Assembly: GCA_008729055.1 (NCBI GenBank)
Contig: SDUX01000154.1
Span: 1-44,161 of the forward strand
Source of the DNA: Pyropia haitanensis
Lineage: Eukaryota; Rhodophyta; Bangiophyceae; Bangiales; Bangiaceae
Direction: 5' to 3'
DNA: 44,161 nucleotides
Below are positions 9,364 to 18,948 of the stretch, piece after piece; the stretch's first letter is position 1, and each line of letters starts with the position of its first letter. Position numbers and translations under genes: made by a program. The notes beneath the pieces were generated by a model. It was given only the letters and a program-made list of their open reading frames with translations. It was not told the origin of the DNA and did no database searches.

Positions 9364-9838
9364 ATGTCCCGAAGAAAAAGAACCTACTCCAAGCCGGAGC
9401 GTCGCGATGCGCGCTACGACAGTGCTTTGGTTGCGAAGCTGGTATCGAAGGTGATGCACCAGGGCAAGCGTGCTCTTGCTGAGCGGCATTGTTTATGCTG
9501 CAATCGACCGTGCCAACGAAGGCGGTGAGTCCGTTGATCCGATCGAGGTTCTCAATCGCGCGATTGAAAATGCCAAGCCGCGCGTTGAGGTAAAGAGCCG
9601 TCGTGTTGGTGGTGCGACTTACCAGGTGCCGCTCGAGGTTTCTCTCGACCGCCAGGAGTCGCTCGCAATGCGCTGGATCGTGAATGCTGCACGCAGCAAG
9701 CGCGGTACTCCGATGCACGTTGCTCTGGCTAACGAAATCAAGGACGCCAGCACCAATCAGGGTGTGGTGATCCGCAAGCGGGACGAAACTCACAAAATGG
9801 CGCAGGCCAACCGTGCTTTCGCTCACTTCCGCTGGTAA
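9364..9838 (+). CDS. rpsG: 30S ribosomal protein uS7 (one frame break)
   Basis: Begins MSRRKRTYSKPERRDARYDS and ends QANRAFAHFRW, with NRAIENAKPRVEVKSRRVGG and YQVPLEVSLDRQESLAMRW in the 16S-binding core. One indel near 9478-9490 interrupts the frame (ALAERIVYAAIDRANE across the join). About 157 residues is the family length. It follows rpsL by 78 bp and precedes fusA, the usual str-operon order. Confidence 0.95.
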
Positions 9839-9937
9839 ACCATTTCGTTCTTCGCCCTTATTTCCCTTCTAATCCGTGCCCGACTCCGTCGTGACAGTGT
9901 CCTACAGTCGGCTCTTCCGTTGAATCAATCGACTCGA

Positions 9938-12070
9938 ATGAGTGCTGGTCCAAATCATCCTGATCGTGCGTTTCCGCTTGAGCGGACTCGCACATTGGAT
10001 TGCGGCCCACATCGATGCCGGGAAGACTACGCTGACGGAGCGGATTCTGTTCTACACGGGCATGATTCACCGCATTGGTGAAGTTCATGACGGTCAGGCG
10101 ACCACTGACTGGATGGAGCAGGAGAGGGATCGCGGCATCACGATTACTTCTGCTGCGGTGACCTGCGAATGGAAGCAGCTTGAAGAGGAGGGGGTTCACA
10201 AATCATACACGGGTGATACACAGGGCATCATATCATTGATACCCGGGTCACGTGGATTTCACCGCCGAGGTGGAGCGTTCCCTCCGGGTTCTTGATGGTG
10301 CGGTTGTTGTATTCTGTGGGGTTGCCGGTGTGCAGCCGCAGTCGGAGACAGTTTGGCGTCAGGCTACCAAGTATCACGTCCCGCGCGTTGTCTTTGTGAA
10401 CAAAATGGATCGCGTCGGAGCTGATTTTGACGCGGTGGTTGAGGATGTTCGCGACAAGCTTGGCGCAAACGCTCACCCGATTCTGGTTCCGATTGGTTCG
10501 GAGGAGGATCTCAAGGGGCAGATTGATGTCATCAATGGAAGGCGATTCTCTACTCGGATGATGACCTGCTCGGCTCGACCTACGAGGTGGCTGAGCTGAC
10601 TGATGAGCAAAAATTGGTCGCAGATGCGGCCCGTGATTCTCTCCTGGCAGCGCTTGTTGATGCGGATGAAGAGATCGGTCTGAAGTTTCTCGACGAAGAG
10701 GAGATTTCACCGGCGGATATCAAGGGTGCCCTGCGTCGTGCTACCGTTTCCAACAAGATCGTTCCGGTTGTGGGTGGGTCTGCTTTCAAAACAAAGGGGT
10801 TCAGTATCTGCTCGACGCAGTTGTTGATTACCTGCCGAGTCCTCTTGAAGTGGTTCCGGCCCAAGGGACCGAGATCGATGATGAATCAGTGCTGGTCGAG
10901 GCGCCTGCTGATGATAACGGAAAGTTCTGCGCTCTCGCGTTTAAGCTTTGGTCCGACAAATACGTCGGCAAGCTGGTCTTTATTCGTGTCTACTCCGGCA
11001 CGGTGTCGAAGGGGATCAGGTGTTTAATTCCCGACGGGACGCAAGGAGCGGATTGGTCGATTGATTCAAATTCCAGTCGAACGACCACAGGGATATCGAA
11101 ACGTGTTACGCGGGTGACATTGCGGGCAATTGTCGGGCCGAAGAACGTTCGGACCGGTGATACGCTTCATGCCGATAAGTTCGACATCATGCTCGAGCCG
11201 CCGGCATTCCCCGATCCTGTTATCTCATGGCAGTTGAGCCAAAGACGACAGCGGATTCGGATAAGTTGGCAGAGGCGCTCGCGCTTGCAGAAGAGGATCC
11301 GACTTTTGTTGTTTCAACAGATGAGGAAACCGGCCAGACGATCATTGCCGGAATGGGTGAGCTTCACCTGGAGATCATCCAGTCCCGTCTTGAGGCGGGA
11401 GTATTCCGTGAAGACGAATGCCGGTAAGCCGCAGATTGCCTATCGCGAAACCATTACAAGCGGCTCTTCCGGTGAGCACAAGCTGGTCAAACAGACCGGT
11501 GGGAAAGGCCAGTATGGCCACGTCATTCTCAGGCCGCTCCCAATGCGCGCGGCAAAGGGTTTACCTTCAATAACCGCATTGTTGGTGGTGAATTCCGAAA
11601 GAGTTTTTCAATGCGGTCGAGACCGGTATTCGCGAGTCTCTCAATAACGGGTGATCATGGGATACCCGGTCGTTGATGTTCATGTCGATCTTATCGGCGG
11701 TTCGAGTCACGATGTTGATTCCAACGAGCAGGCTTTCAAGATTGCTGCGATCCTCGCGATGCGCGATGCATTCCAGAACGGGGGATCGATTCTTCTCGAG
11801 CCGGTGATGCTGGTGAATGTGGATGTGCCTGATGAATATCAGGGCGACATCATCGGTGATCTCAATCGTCGGCGCGGCCGGATTTCCGAGATCGATTCCC
11901 GCAACGGTCTCAGCCAGATTCGTTCTGAAGTTCCGCTCGCGGAAATGTTCGGATACGCAACCGATATGCGCAGCCTTTCCAAGGGCCGGGCGAGCTTCTC
12001 GATGGAGCCGCTTCAGTTCGAGGAGGTGCCTTCAGCCATCGTAACGCAAATGACCGAGCAATATGTCTAA
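9938..12070 (+). CDS. fusA: Elongation factor G (many frame breaks)
   Basis: The translational GTPase that drives tRNA-mRNA translocation. The pieces read in EF-G order: G1 ([13 protein letters not shown]), [10 protein letters not shown]3 ([19 protein letters not shown]), G4 ([12 protein letters not shown]), domain [16 protein letters not shown] of domain [11 protein letters not shown] of domain IV, and [20 protein letters not shown] of domain V. At least eight single-base frame changes occur, the first near 9995. About 30 extra bases lie just before G3 (about 10200-10232). A gene this essential cannot be a pseudogene unless another copy exists, so these are most likely sequence errors. tuf, which often follows, is absent. 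Confidence 0.93.
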
Positions 12071-12132
12071 CGGACGGTGCTCACAAATAAATTTTTTAGA
12101 AACGACTTCAACCTTTAACCGGAACAACTGAC

Positions 12133-12441
12133 ATGCAGGGACAAAGTATTAGAATACGGCTGCGAGCCTATGATTCCCGACTTCTCGACAAGTCGACTGT
12201 GGATATTGTGGAAACCGCAAAGCGCACCGGAGCTCGCGTTTCCGGACCTATCCCGTTGCCGACACGCATCGAGAAGTTCAGCGTGAACCGCTCGCCGCAC
12301 GTGAACAAGAAATCTGCCGAGCAGTTCGAAATCCGGACGCACAAGCGCCTTCTTGATATCGTCGAACCCACGGCTCGAACTGTTGATGAACTGAAGAAGT
12401 TGAATCTCCCCGCAGGAGTCGACATCACGATTAAGATTTAG
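12133..12441 (+). CDS. rpsJ: 30S ribosomal protein uS10
   Basis: 102 residues, intact. [36 protein letters not shown] and [13 protein letters not shown] are family hallmarks. It is a 30S head protein, and NusE in transcription antitermination. It opens the S10-operon block 62 bp after fusA. Confidence 0.97.
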   Translation: MQGQSIRIRLRAYDSRLLDKSTVDIVETAKRTGARVSGPIPLPTRIEKFSVNRSPHVNKKSAEQFEIRTHKRLLDIVEPTARTVDELKKLNLPAGVDITIKI

Positions 12442-12482
12442 TCGGAGCCCGAACTGAAAACTTTTACGAAAGGACGATTGCA

Positions 12483-13202
12483 ATGAGCGTCGGATTGATT
12501 GGAAAAAAAGTAGGAATGACCCGTATCTTCAACGAGGACGGTTCCGCCACTGCGGTAACTGTTATCGATGTGAGCGATAATGTCTTTCTGCAGAAGAAAA
12601 CACAGGAGAAGGACGGATACACCGCTGTTCAGGTTGGATACGACGATCAGAAAGAGAGTCGCCTCAACCAGGCTGCGCAGGGTCACGTCAAGGCACACAA
12701 CGGAAAGCCGAAGCGCAAAGTGATCGAGTTCCGTCTCGACAGCGACGATCAGCTTCCTGAGTGCGACCATCCCGGTGTTGATCTCTTTGAGAAGGACCAG
12801 TGGGTTGATGTTATCGGGACCTCCAAAGGTAAGGGATTCCAGGGGGTGATGAAGCGTTACAATTTCCAGGGGCAGCCCCAGTCACACGGTCACATGATGC
12901 ACCGTCGTCCCGGTGGTGTTGGAGCGGGAACGGACCCCGGTCGTATTTGGAAGAACAAGGAGATGCCCGGTCGTCACGGCAACTACCGCAAGACGATCCA
13001 GAACCTCAAGGTTGTCGATATTCGTCCTGATGATAATGTAATCCTTATCAGTGGAGCTGTTCCTGGATCCAAGGGTGGCTACGTCGTGATTCGTCCGGCG
13101 GTTAAGCACGAAGCACCGGTCCAGGATTTCAGTAAGAAAGAACAAGCTCCTGCCGAGCCCGAAGAAGCTGCGGCAGAAGAAACCACGGAGGCGGAAAGCT
13201 AA
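12483..13202 (+). CDS. rplC: 50S ribosomal protein uL3 with acidic C-terminal tail
   Basis: 239 residues, intact, with AAAGGA upstream of the ATG. The N-terminus SVGLIGKKVGMTRIFNEDG and the central loop GHMMHRRPGGVGAGTDPGRIW are diagnostic of uL3, whose loop reaches the peptidyl transferase centre. After about residue 212 it carries an extra Ala/Glu-rich tail (PAEPEEAAAEETTEAES). Similar acidic extensions occur on S5 and S11 in this cluster. Confidence 0.97.
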   Translation: MSVGLIGKKVGMTRIFNEDGSATAVTVIDVSDNVFLQKKTQEKDGYTAVQVGYDDQKESRLNQAAQGHVKAHNGKPKRKVIEFRLDSDDQLPECDHPGVDLFEKDQWVDVIGTSKGKGFQGVMKRYNFQGQPQSHGHMMHRRPGGVGAGTDPGRIWKNKEMPGRHGNYRKTIQNLKVVDIRPDDNVILISGAVPGSKGGYVVIRPAVKHEAPVQDFSKKEQAPAEPEEAAAEETTEAES

Positions 13203-13241
13203 TCCGCCGAGTGCGGGTAATCCTTGAAAGGTAACAATACC

Positions 13242-13874
13242 ATGGCTGCAAAAACTTTAGATATCAGTGGCGCGAAAAGCGCGAACATCGGCGTCATCGA
13301 GGACGAAGAGCGTGGGCGTCAGGCTGTGCACGACGTTGTCGTGGCAATGCGTGCGAATCGTCGCTCGGGTTCGGCAAATACGAAAACTCGCGGCGAAGTG
13401 GCTGCTACCGGCAAAAAGCCCTTTCGTCAGAAGGGAACCGGTCGCGCCCGTCAGGGCGGTAACGCACCGAACATTCACCGCGGTGGCGGAGTGGTTTTCG
13501 GACCGCGTCCCCGTTCCTATGCGAAGAGTGTTAACAAGGCCACCAAGCGCCTTGCCTTTTCCAAAGCTCTCACTGTGAGGATTGACGCTGGCGATGTTTC
13601 GACCGTTTCCGCATTTGAGATTTCCGACGGTAAGACCAAATCCTTCGCGAAAGAGATCGCCTCACTCGCGCCGGATGCAAAGAAGGTTCTCGTGATCGGT
13701 AATGAATTCTCGGATGAGACCAAGCGTGCCGGGCGCAACTTTCAGAGCACGCTCCTGATGTCCGCTCATGAAGTGAACGTGGAGCAGCTCCTTCACCACA
13801 ACAAGATCATCGTCGTTGAGGACTCCCTGGAGACACTCGCGGCACGCACATCGCCGGCAGGCGCTTCCAAGTAA
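13242..13874 (+). CDS. rplD: 50S ribosomal protein uL4
   Basis: 210 residues from the ATG at 13242. A TTG at 13224 would extend the frame, but it contains the GAAAGG ribosome-binding site, so 13242 is preferred. TRGEVAATGKKPFRQKGTG, RARQGG and GGGVVFGPRPRSY form the extended loop that lines the exit tunnel. In many bacteria uL4 also autoregulates the S10 operon; no such leader was identified here. Confidence 0.96.
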   Translation: MAAKTLDISGAKSANIGVIEDEERGRQAVHDVVVAMRANRRSGSANTKTRGEVAATGKKPFRQKGTGRARQGGNAPNIHRGGGVVFGPRPRSYAKSVNKATKRLAFSKALTVRIDAGDVSTVSAFEISDGKTKSFAKEIASLAPDAKKVLVIGNEFSDETKRAGRNFQSTLLMSAHEVNVEQLLHHNKIIVVEDSLETLAARTSPAGASK

Positions 13875-13895
13875 CCGCAGAACTGAAACAGTACG

Positions 13896-14180
13896 ATGAA
13901 AGACATTTTTCAAATAATCGACACCGTCCAGCTGAGTGAGAAAGCGACTTTGCTTTCCGAGGTCAACAACGAGTATGTATTCAAAGTTGATCCCCGCGCC
14001 AACAAGCTGGAAATCAAGTATGCGGTAGAAAAACTCTTCGGCAAAAAGGTTGTCGCTGTCCGCACCGCAAATTACCAGGGCAAGAAGAAGCGCGAGCGTC
14101 GTGCAGACTTCGGCCGCACCAAGAACTGGAAAAAAGCGTTTGTCCGCCTCGAAGAGGGGGAAACGATCGAGTTCGTCTAA
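13896..14180 (+). CDS. rplW: 50S ribosomal protein uL23
   Basis: 94 residues, intact. SEKATLLSEVNNEYVFKVD, KLEIKYAVEKLFGKKVVAV and the basic loop YQGKKKRERRADFGRTKNWK fit uL23, the exit-tunnel protein that docks trigger factor and SRP. It follows rplD by 21 bp. Confidence 0.95.
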   Translation: MKDIFQIIDTVQLSEKATLLSEVNNEYVFKVDPRANKLEIKYAVEKLFGKKVVAVRTANYQGKKKRERRADFGRTKNWKKAFVRLEEGETIEFV

Positions 14181-14215
14181 CCCAATTTTTTTGAAACTCT
14201 GAACCAATCAGAAGC

Positions 14216-15064
14216 ATGGGCCTGAAATCCTACAGACCAATCACTCCCTCGAACCGGTACAAGTTGCACCCGGACTTCTCCGAGATCACAAAGTCGACGC
14301 CTGAGAAAAATCTTACTCGTCCGAAGAAGAGATCCGGAGGTCGGAACAACAACGGTCGCATCACCTGTCGCCACCGTGGCGGTGGGCACAAGCGCAAGTA
14401 TCGCCTCATCGACTTCAAGCGCACCCGTCGTGATGAGTCGGCAAAGGTGATCGGTATCGAGTATGATCCGAACCGCACGGCACGCATTGCCCTGATCGAA
14501 TACGGAGACGGACAGCGTTCCTACATTCTTGCACCGCGTAAGCTCGAAGTGGGCGCGGAAGTGGCTGCCGGCCCCAAGGCTCCGATCAAGCCGGGATGCG
14601 CACTGCCTCTTTCTGAGATTCCTACCGGAACAAGCATTCACAATGTGGAGCTAAAGCCGGGTCGTGGTGGCCAGATCGCCCGCAGTGCCGGCCAGTCTTG
14701 CATGCTCTCCAACCGCGAAGGCGACTACGCTCTTGTGAAAATGCCTTCAGGGGAGATTCGCAAGATTCACACGAAGTGCTATGCAACCGTCGGTATCGTT
14801 GGAAACCACGAGCACGAGCAGGTTGTGAGTGCAAAAGCGGGTCGGACCCGCTGGAAGGGAATTCGCCCGACCGTTCGCGGTATGTGTATGAACCCGGTTG
14901 ATCACCCGAACGGTGGTGGTGAGGGCAAATCAAAGTCCGGTGGTGGGCGTCAGCACCTGAAGAGTCCCTGGGGACACGTAAAAGGACAGCGCACCCGCCA
15001 GAAATACAAAGGCAGCGATAAGTTCATTATTGAGCGCCGCAAGTCCAAGAAACGCAGTCGCTGA
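14216..15064 (+). CDS. rplB: 50S ribosomal protein uL2
   Basis: 282 residues, intact. [36 protein letters not shown] and the conserved C-terminal [19 protein letters not shown] (holding the family histidine needed for peptidyl transfer) identify uL2. Length and position between rplW and rpsS are standard. Confidence 0.97.
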   Translation: MGLKSYRPITPSNRYKLHPDFSEITKSTPEKNLTRPKKRSGGRNNNGRITCRHRGGGHKRKYRLIDFKRTRRDESAKVIGIEYDPNRTARIALIEYGDGQRSYILAPRKLEVGAEVAAGPKAPIKPGCALPLSEIPTGTSIHNVELKPGRGGQIARSAGQSCMLSNREGDYALVKMPSGEIRKIHTKCYATVGIVGNHEHEQVVSAKAGRTRWKGIRPTVRGMCMNPVDHPNGGGEGKSKSGGGRQHLKSPWGHVKGQRTRQKYKGSDKFIIERRKSKKRSR

Positions 15065-15104
15065 GCCCGGCGGTAACCACACAATTTTTACCTGAAAGAA
15101 TATT

Positions 15105-15383
15105 ATGGGTCGTTCACTCAAAAAAGGACCGTTCGTCGATCAGAAGCTTCTGATCAAAATCGACAACATGAATGATAGCGGTCAGAAGCGCCCGATCAAA
15201 ACCTGGTCGCGCCGCTCAATGATCACGCCTGACTTCGTCGGACACACTTTTCTCGTTCACAACGGGAAAGAGTTCCTCTCCGTCTTCGTTACCGAGAACA
15301 TGGTCGGGCACAAGCTCGGCGAATTTTCACCCACCCGTAAGTTTGGCGGTCACAGTGGCCACAACCCGAAAATTAAAGGCTGA
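15105..15383 (+). CDS. rpsS: 30S ribosomal protein uS19
   Basis: 92 residues, intact. [32 protein letters not shown] and [18 protein letters not shown] are family hallmarks of this 30S head protein. In most bacteria rplV follows directly. Here a repeat cluster and a secreted-protein gene intervene, about 900 bp in all. Confidence 0.97.
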   Translation: MGRSLKKGPFVDQKLLIKIDNMNDSGQKRPIKTWSRRSMITPDFVGHTFLVHNGKEFLSVFVTENMVGHKLGEFSPTRKFGGHSGHNPKIKG

Positions 15384-15410
15384 TTTGTCAGTATCGAAGC
15401 GACCGGTCAA

Positions 15411-15463
15411 ACCCTGTTTACCGGTTCATTCGACCCTGTTTGCTCTCGCACCCAACCCTGTTT
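15411..15463. repeat. 22-bp-spaced ACCCTGTTT cluster B
   Basis: Three direct copies of ACCCTGTTT start at 15411, 15433 and 15455, exactly 22 bp apart, with unrelated 13-bp spacers. They fill most of the gap between rpsS and the next gene. Confidence 0.8.
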
Positions 15464-15479
15464 TTCAACACCTTTGGAT

Positions 15480-16268
15480 ATGACAATTGATCGAAACAGA
15501 ACCTTTGCCACGTGCTGCGCTGTCGCAGTAGCGTTCGCAGGGCTGTGTTTTGATGCGGTCGTTGCTCAGGGTGCGAGCGTGAAAGAGCAGGAGCTGAAGG
15601 CGGCGCTCGCTGTCTCGCAGCAGAAAAATGCCACCCTGCAGGAGCAACTGGAAAAAGCCGAGCTGCAGAGAAAAGATCTCGTTAAAGCGCTCGCCGAAGC
15701 CGTAAAGTCCAGTGAGCAGCAGGTTGCCGCTTCGCGGGAGATGCAGCTCAAATTGCAGGCTTTCGGTGTGGATCTCTTCACGAAAGAGGAGGGCAGCCTG
15801 GAGCAGCGACTTCTTAAGGCGGTTCGTGATCTTGACATCAGCCAGCAGGAGCTGGAGCGCCGAACGAAGCAGCTCCACACCCTGAGCGAGTCATTTCTCA
15901 AATACGTGCAGGCGACCCCCAGGGCAGCCGAGGGCGATCGTGCTGCGGCAATGGCTTCGATTGAATCCGCCGGCAAGGCTCTCAAGGATATCGCCGACGC
16001 AGAGCCCGTCGCCGACGTAGCCGACTCACAGATCGTCAGCATTGATCAGGAAATCGGCCTCATCGTTTTTGACGCAGGCCGCGAAGCCGGGGTTCGCGTG
16101 GGAACTCCAATTGCAGTTCTTCGCGGTGAGCGCCCCATTTGCACAGCAATGATTGTTGATGTGCGAGACGCCATTTCCGGAGCGGTTCTTCAGGACCGAC
16201 TCGACCCATCCGAAAACGTTTCCGTGGGAGACGGCATTCAACTTCTCCCAAACCAACCCAATTTGTAA
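15480..16268 (+). CDS. Secreted coiled-coil protein inserted in the S10 operon
   Basis: 262 residues from the ATG at 15480 (an upstream TTG at 15474 is less likely). An apolar signal-type segment, CCAVAVAFAGLCFDAVVAQG (about residues 11-30), is followed by a long Gln/Glu/Lys/Ala-rich coiled coil (about 35-140). The C-terminal beta-rich domain (about 180-262: IVSIDQEIGLIVFDAGREAG, VRVGTPIAVLRGE, VSVGDGIQLL) resembles small SH3-like barrels in envelope proteins. I do not recognise the family. It lies on the ribosomal strand between rpsS and rplV, ends 21 bp before rplV and is intact, so it is probably cotranscribed. Its function is unknown. Confidence 0.8.
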   Translation: MTIDRNRTFATCCAVAVAFAGLCFDAVVAQGASVKEQELKAALAVSQQKNATLQEQLEKAELQRKDLVKALAEAVKSSEQQVAASREMQLKLQAFGVDLFTKEEGSLEQRLLKAVRDLDISQQELERRTKQLHTLSESFLKYVQATPRAAEGDRAAAMASIESAGKALKDIADAEPVADVADSQIVSIDQEIGLIVFDAGREAGVRVGTPIAVLRGERPICTAMIVDVRDAISGAVLQDRLDPSENVSVGDGIQLLPNQPNL

Positions 16269-16289
16269 GACTCAAGTAGACCGAATATC

Positions 16290-17009
16290 ATGGACGTGAC
16301 TTCGACCTATAAATTTGCGCGTATCTCGGCCCGGAAGGCCCGTGACGTAGCCCGTGAAATCCAGGGACTCCCTGTTTCCGACGCGCTTGACATTCTCAAC
16401 TTCACTCCCCGTAAAGGCGCTGAGCTGTTTGCGAAGACGATGAAGACAGCTCTCGCTGACGCGGAGAACAATTTCGAGCTTCCGCTCGATGGTCTCATCG
16501 TCAAAAGTGCTGTTGTAGGTGAAGGGCCAACCTTTAAGCGTTTCAAGGCGCGTGCCCGTGGTTCCGCTTCCTCGATTCGCAAGCGTACCAGTCACATCAC
16601 GGTTGTCCTCAGCGATGAAGTTGCGGAAGAGAAGCCTGCTGAGAAGCCCAGGGCTCAGAAAAAGGCGGCTCCGAAGGCAGAGAAAAAGGCTGAAGCTCCC
16701 AAAGAGGAGAAGAAGTCCGCTCCTAAAGAAGAAAAAGCCGCTGCAAGTGACGGCAGAGTTGACGAGAAGCTCGGAATGGTTTATGACTCCGCCCCCTCTG
16801 AAGTCGACGATTTGAAGGAGATCAGTGGTGTGGGTCCCAAACTTGAGGAGAAGCTCAACTCAATCGGGGTCTACAAATACGAGCAAATCGCGAACTGGAA
16901 GAAGAAGAACATCGAGGAATTCGACGAGCTTCTGTCTTTCAAAGGACGCATCGAGCGTGATGAGTGGGTCGCCAAGGCGAAAGAGCTCCACAAAGAAAAG
17001 CACGGCTAA
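16290..17009 (+). CDS. rplV: 50S ribosomal protein uL22 fused to a helix-hairpin-helix domain
   Basis: 239 residues; ordinary uL22 is about 110. Residues 1-110 are uL22 (RISARKARDVAREIQGLPVS, then FKRFKARARGSASSIRKRTS and HITVVLSD). A Lys/Glu/Ala/Pro-rich linker follows (about 111-165), then a compact C-terminal domain (about 170-239) with DDLKEISGVGPKLEEKLNSI and DEWVAKAKELHKEK. The GVGPKLEEKLN pattern is a helix-hairpin-helix motif like that appended to bL21 in some alphaproteobacteria. The frame is unbroken across the junction, so the fusion is not an artefact of an indel. Confidence 0.93.
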   Translation: MDVTSTYKFARISARKARDVAREIQGLPVSDALDILNFTPRKGAELFAKTMKTALADAENNFELPLDGLIVKSAVVGEGPTFKRFKARARGSASSIRKRTSHITVVLSDEVAEEKPAEKPRAQKKAAPKAEKKAEAPKEEKKSAPKEEKAAASDGRVDEKLGMVYDSAPSEVDDLKEISGVGPKLEEKLNSIGVYKYEQIANWKKKNIEEFDELLSFKGRIERDEWVAKAKELHKEKHG

Positions 17010-17054
17010 GACGCGCTGATAATTACGAATTTTTGATTCAAACAGGTTTTCACT

Positions 17055-17807
17055 ATGGGACAGAAAGTACATCCGATCGGTTTCCGGCTCGCCGTTAACA
17101 AGGACTGGCAGTCAAAGTGGTATGCGCCCGAGGGCGAATATGCCGACCAGCTGCACGCCGACCTCGCGATTCGTCGCTACCTGGATCGCCGCCTCCAAAA
17201 AGGCGCTGTTTCCAAGGTTGTAATTGAGCGCGCCTGGAACAGTGTTCGAGTCACCCTCCACACTTCCCGTCCCGGCCTTATCATTGGTAAGCGCGGATCG
17301 GAGATCGAGGCGATGACCAATGGGATCAGCAAGATGTGCGGTAACTCCCAGGTAAAGATCGACATCTACGAGATCCGCCAGCCTGAGCTTGACGCTTCCT
17401 GGGTTGCTGCTCAAGTTGCAACTCAGCTCGAGCGTCGTGTTTCCTTCCGTCGTGCCATGAAGCGGACTCTCCAGACGGCAATGGATTTCGGTGCGGAAGG
17501 AATTCGCATTCGTTGCGCCGGTCGACTTGGTGGCGCGGATATCGCCCGTGCGGAATCTTACAACGAAGGGAAGGTTCCTCTCCAGACACTTCGTGTTCCT
17601 CTCGACTATGGTTTCTGCGAAGCGGAAACGACCTGGGGAATCATCGGGGTGAAGGTATGGATCAACAAAAAGCCTGAATCCGAAGAAGGCGGCCGCAAAG
17701 GTGGTGGTGGAAACAACCGTCGCGGAGGCGGAGGTGGACGTCAGCGCCGTGATGGCCAGGGTGGTGGAGGTCCTCGCAAGGATGCATCGGCGCCGGCCGC
17801 AGGATGA
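17055..17807 (+). CDS. rpsC: 30S ribosomal protein uS3 with Gly/Arg-rich tail
   Basis: 250 residues, intact. MGQKVHPIGFRLAVNKDWQS, the KH-domain loop LIIGKRGSEIE and IRIRCAGRLGGADIARAE identify uS3, at the mRNA entry site. The last 40 residues or so are a low-complexity Gly/Arg-rich tail (GGGGNNRRGGGGGRQRR and more), resembling an RGG-type RNA-binding segment. Confidence 0.96.
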   Translation: MGQKVHPIGFRLAVNKDWQSKWYAPEGEYADQLHADLAIRRYLDRRLQKGAVSKVVIERAWNSVRVTLHTSRPGLIIGKRGSEIEAMTNGISKMCGNSQVKIDIYEIRQPELDASWVAAQVATQLERRVSFRRAMKRTLQTAMDFGAEGIRIRCAGRLGGADIARAESYNEGKVPLQTLRVPLDYGFCEAETTWGIIGVKVWINKKPESEEGGRKGGGGNNRRGGGGGRQRRDGQGGGGPRKDASAPAAG

Positions 17808-17860
17808 TCTGAATTTTTTTAACGAAACTCGAAATTTTTAACCTTTAGAGGACAGCAGCT

Positions 17861-18277
17861 ATGCCATTGATGCCCAAACGAGTGAAGTTCCGCAAGACGC
17901 ACCGCGGAAGCCGCGCTGGAAACGCCCAGCGTGGAACGAAAGTGAGTTTCGGTGAATACGGACTTCAGTGTCTCGGTCGTGACTGGATCACCAACCGCCA
18001 GATCGAAGCCTGCCGTATTTCCATCAACCGCTACCTCAAGCGTAAAGGAAAAGTCTGGATCCGGATTTTCCCTCACAAGCCGGTGACGTCCCGTCCGCCT
18101 GAAACCCGGATGGGTAAAGGTAAGGGCCCTGTTGACGCATGGGTTGCCGTGGTTCGCCCCGGAACAATGATGTTTGAGATCGCCGGTGTGCCGGAGTCTC
18201 AGGCGAAAGAGGCGCTTCGCCTTGCCGCTAACAAGCTCGGTGTCCGCTGCCGCTTCGTCCGCCGTGAAGATCAGTGA
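17861..18277 (+). CDS. rplP: 50S ribosomal protein uL16
   Basis: 138 residues, intact, with AGAGGA upstream of the [40 protein letters not shown] and [20 protein letters not shown] are diagnostic of uL16, near the A-site tRNA. The order rpsC-rplP-rpmC-rpsQ is standard. Confidence 0.97.
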   Translation: MPLMPKRVKFRKTHRGSRAGNAQRGTKVSFGEYGLQCLGRDWITNRQIEACRISINRYLKRKGKVWIRIFPHKPVTSRPPETRMGKGKGPVDAWVAVVRPGTMMFEIAGVPESQAKEALRLAANKLGVRCRFVRREDQ

Positions 18278-18328
18278 TCCCCGGTGTTACGATCAGTATT
18301 TATATTTCCAATTTATCCTACAGGAACG

Positions 18329-18544
18329 ATGGCCAAGAAAACAAAAGAACTCCGCGAAATGAGTGTTGATGAGCTCGCGACAATCCGTCGTGAGAACAAA
18401 GAGGAAGCGCTTAATCTTCGTGTGCAGAAGGAGAGCGGCCAGCTCGAAAATCCGGCCCGCATTCGCGAGCTCCGGAGGGAAGTTGCCCGTATCGAAACTG
18501 TCTTGACCGAAAAGCGTCACGCTGCTGCAACTGCGGAGGCCTGA
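18329..18544 (+). CDS. rpmC: 50S ribosomal protein uL29
   Basis: 71 residues from the ATG at 18329, preceded by CAGGAACG. MAKKTKELREMSVDELATI, LRVQKESGQLENPARIRELR and ARIETVLTEKR match the two-helix uL29 fold at the tunnel exit. Confidence 0.93.
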   Translation: MAKKTKELREMSVDELATIRRENKEEALNLRVQKESGQLENPARIRELRREVARIETVLTEKRHAAATAEA

Positions 18545-18583
18545 TTCAGTCGATCCCAAACCAACAATTTGCTGTAACTACAC

Positions 18584-18854
18584 ATGAGTGATTCAGGAAA
18601 CGAGAAAAAGCCCGGCCTGCGCAAAACCCGAGTCGGAGTTGTGCGATCAGATGCAATGGAGAAGACCATTGTCGTCGAAGTGATGCGCCCGCGTGCCTCA
18701 CCCCCGCTTTCGCAAGATCGTGAAGAAGACATCCAAGTTCTTCGCCCACGATGAGCAGGAGCAGGCAAAGGTCGGAGATCGCGTTCTCATCGAAGAAGGC
18801 AAGCCCCGCAGCAAAAAGAAGTGCTGGGAACTCAAGGAGGTTCTTTCTCACTGA
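18584..18854 (+). CDS. rpsQ: 30S ribosomal protein uS17 (one frame break)
   Basis: The N-terminal piece ([20 protein letters not shown]) and the C-terminal piece ([40 protein letters not shown]) are both clear uS17. A single extra or missing base near 18688-18695 separates them. About 90 residues in total, the normal size. Confidence 0.92.
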
Positions 18855-18948
18855 TTCAGATACTTTTACACCATCCGCGTCAGCGGAAAAAACTCCCTGC
18901 CCTACGGCGGGGAAACCAAGTTACCCAACCCATTTACCCGAAACAGTC

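Noticed and set aside
9938..12070. fusA and other frame-broken essential genes as pseudogenes
   Set aside because: The breaks affect many essential single-copy genes at once and conserved residues remain in adjacent frames, which fits sequence error rather than decay.
15411..15463. The 22-bp-spaced clusters as a CRISPR array or tandem repeat
   Set aside because: The repeated part is only 7-9 bp, there are three units, the spacers are 13-15 bp, no cas genes are present, and units can be inverted.
15384..16289. The gene between rpsS and rplV as an insertion sequence or prophage cargo
   Set aside because: No inverted terminal repeats, target duplications or transposase are present; the gene is co-directional and closely spaced to rplV.
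16369..16377. Single CCCTGTTT matches in rplV, and similar ones in rplP, rpsM and the M32 gene
   Set aside because: They are isolated, have no partner at 22 bp, and are explained by coding sequence.
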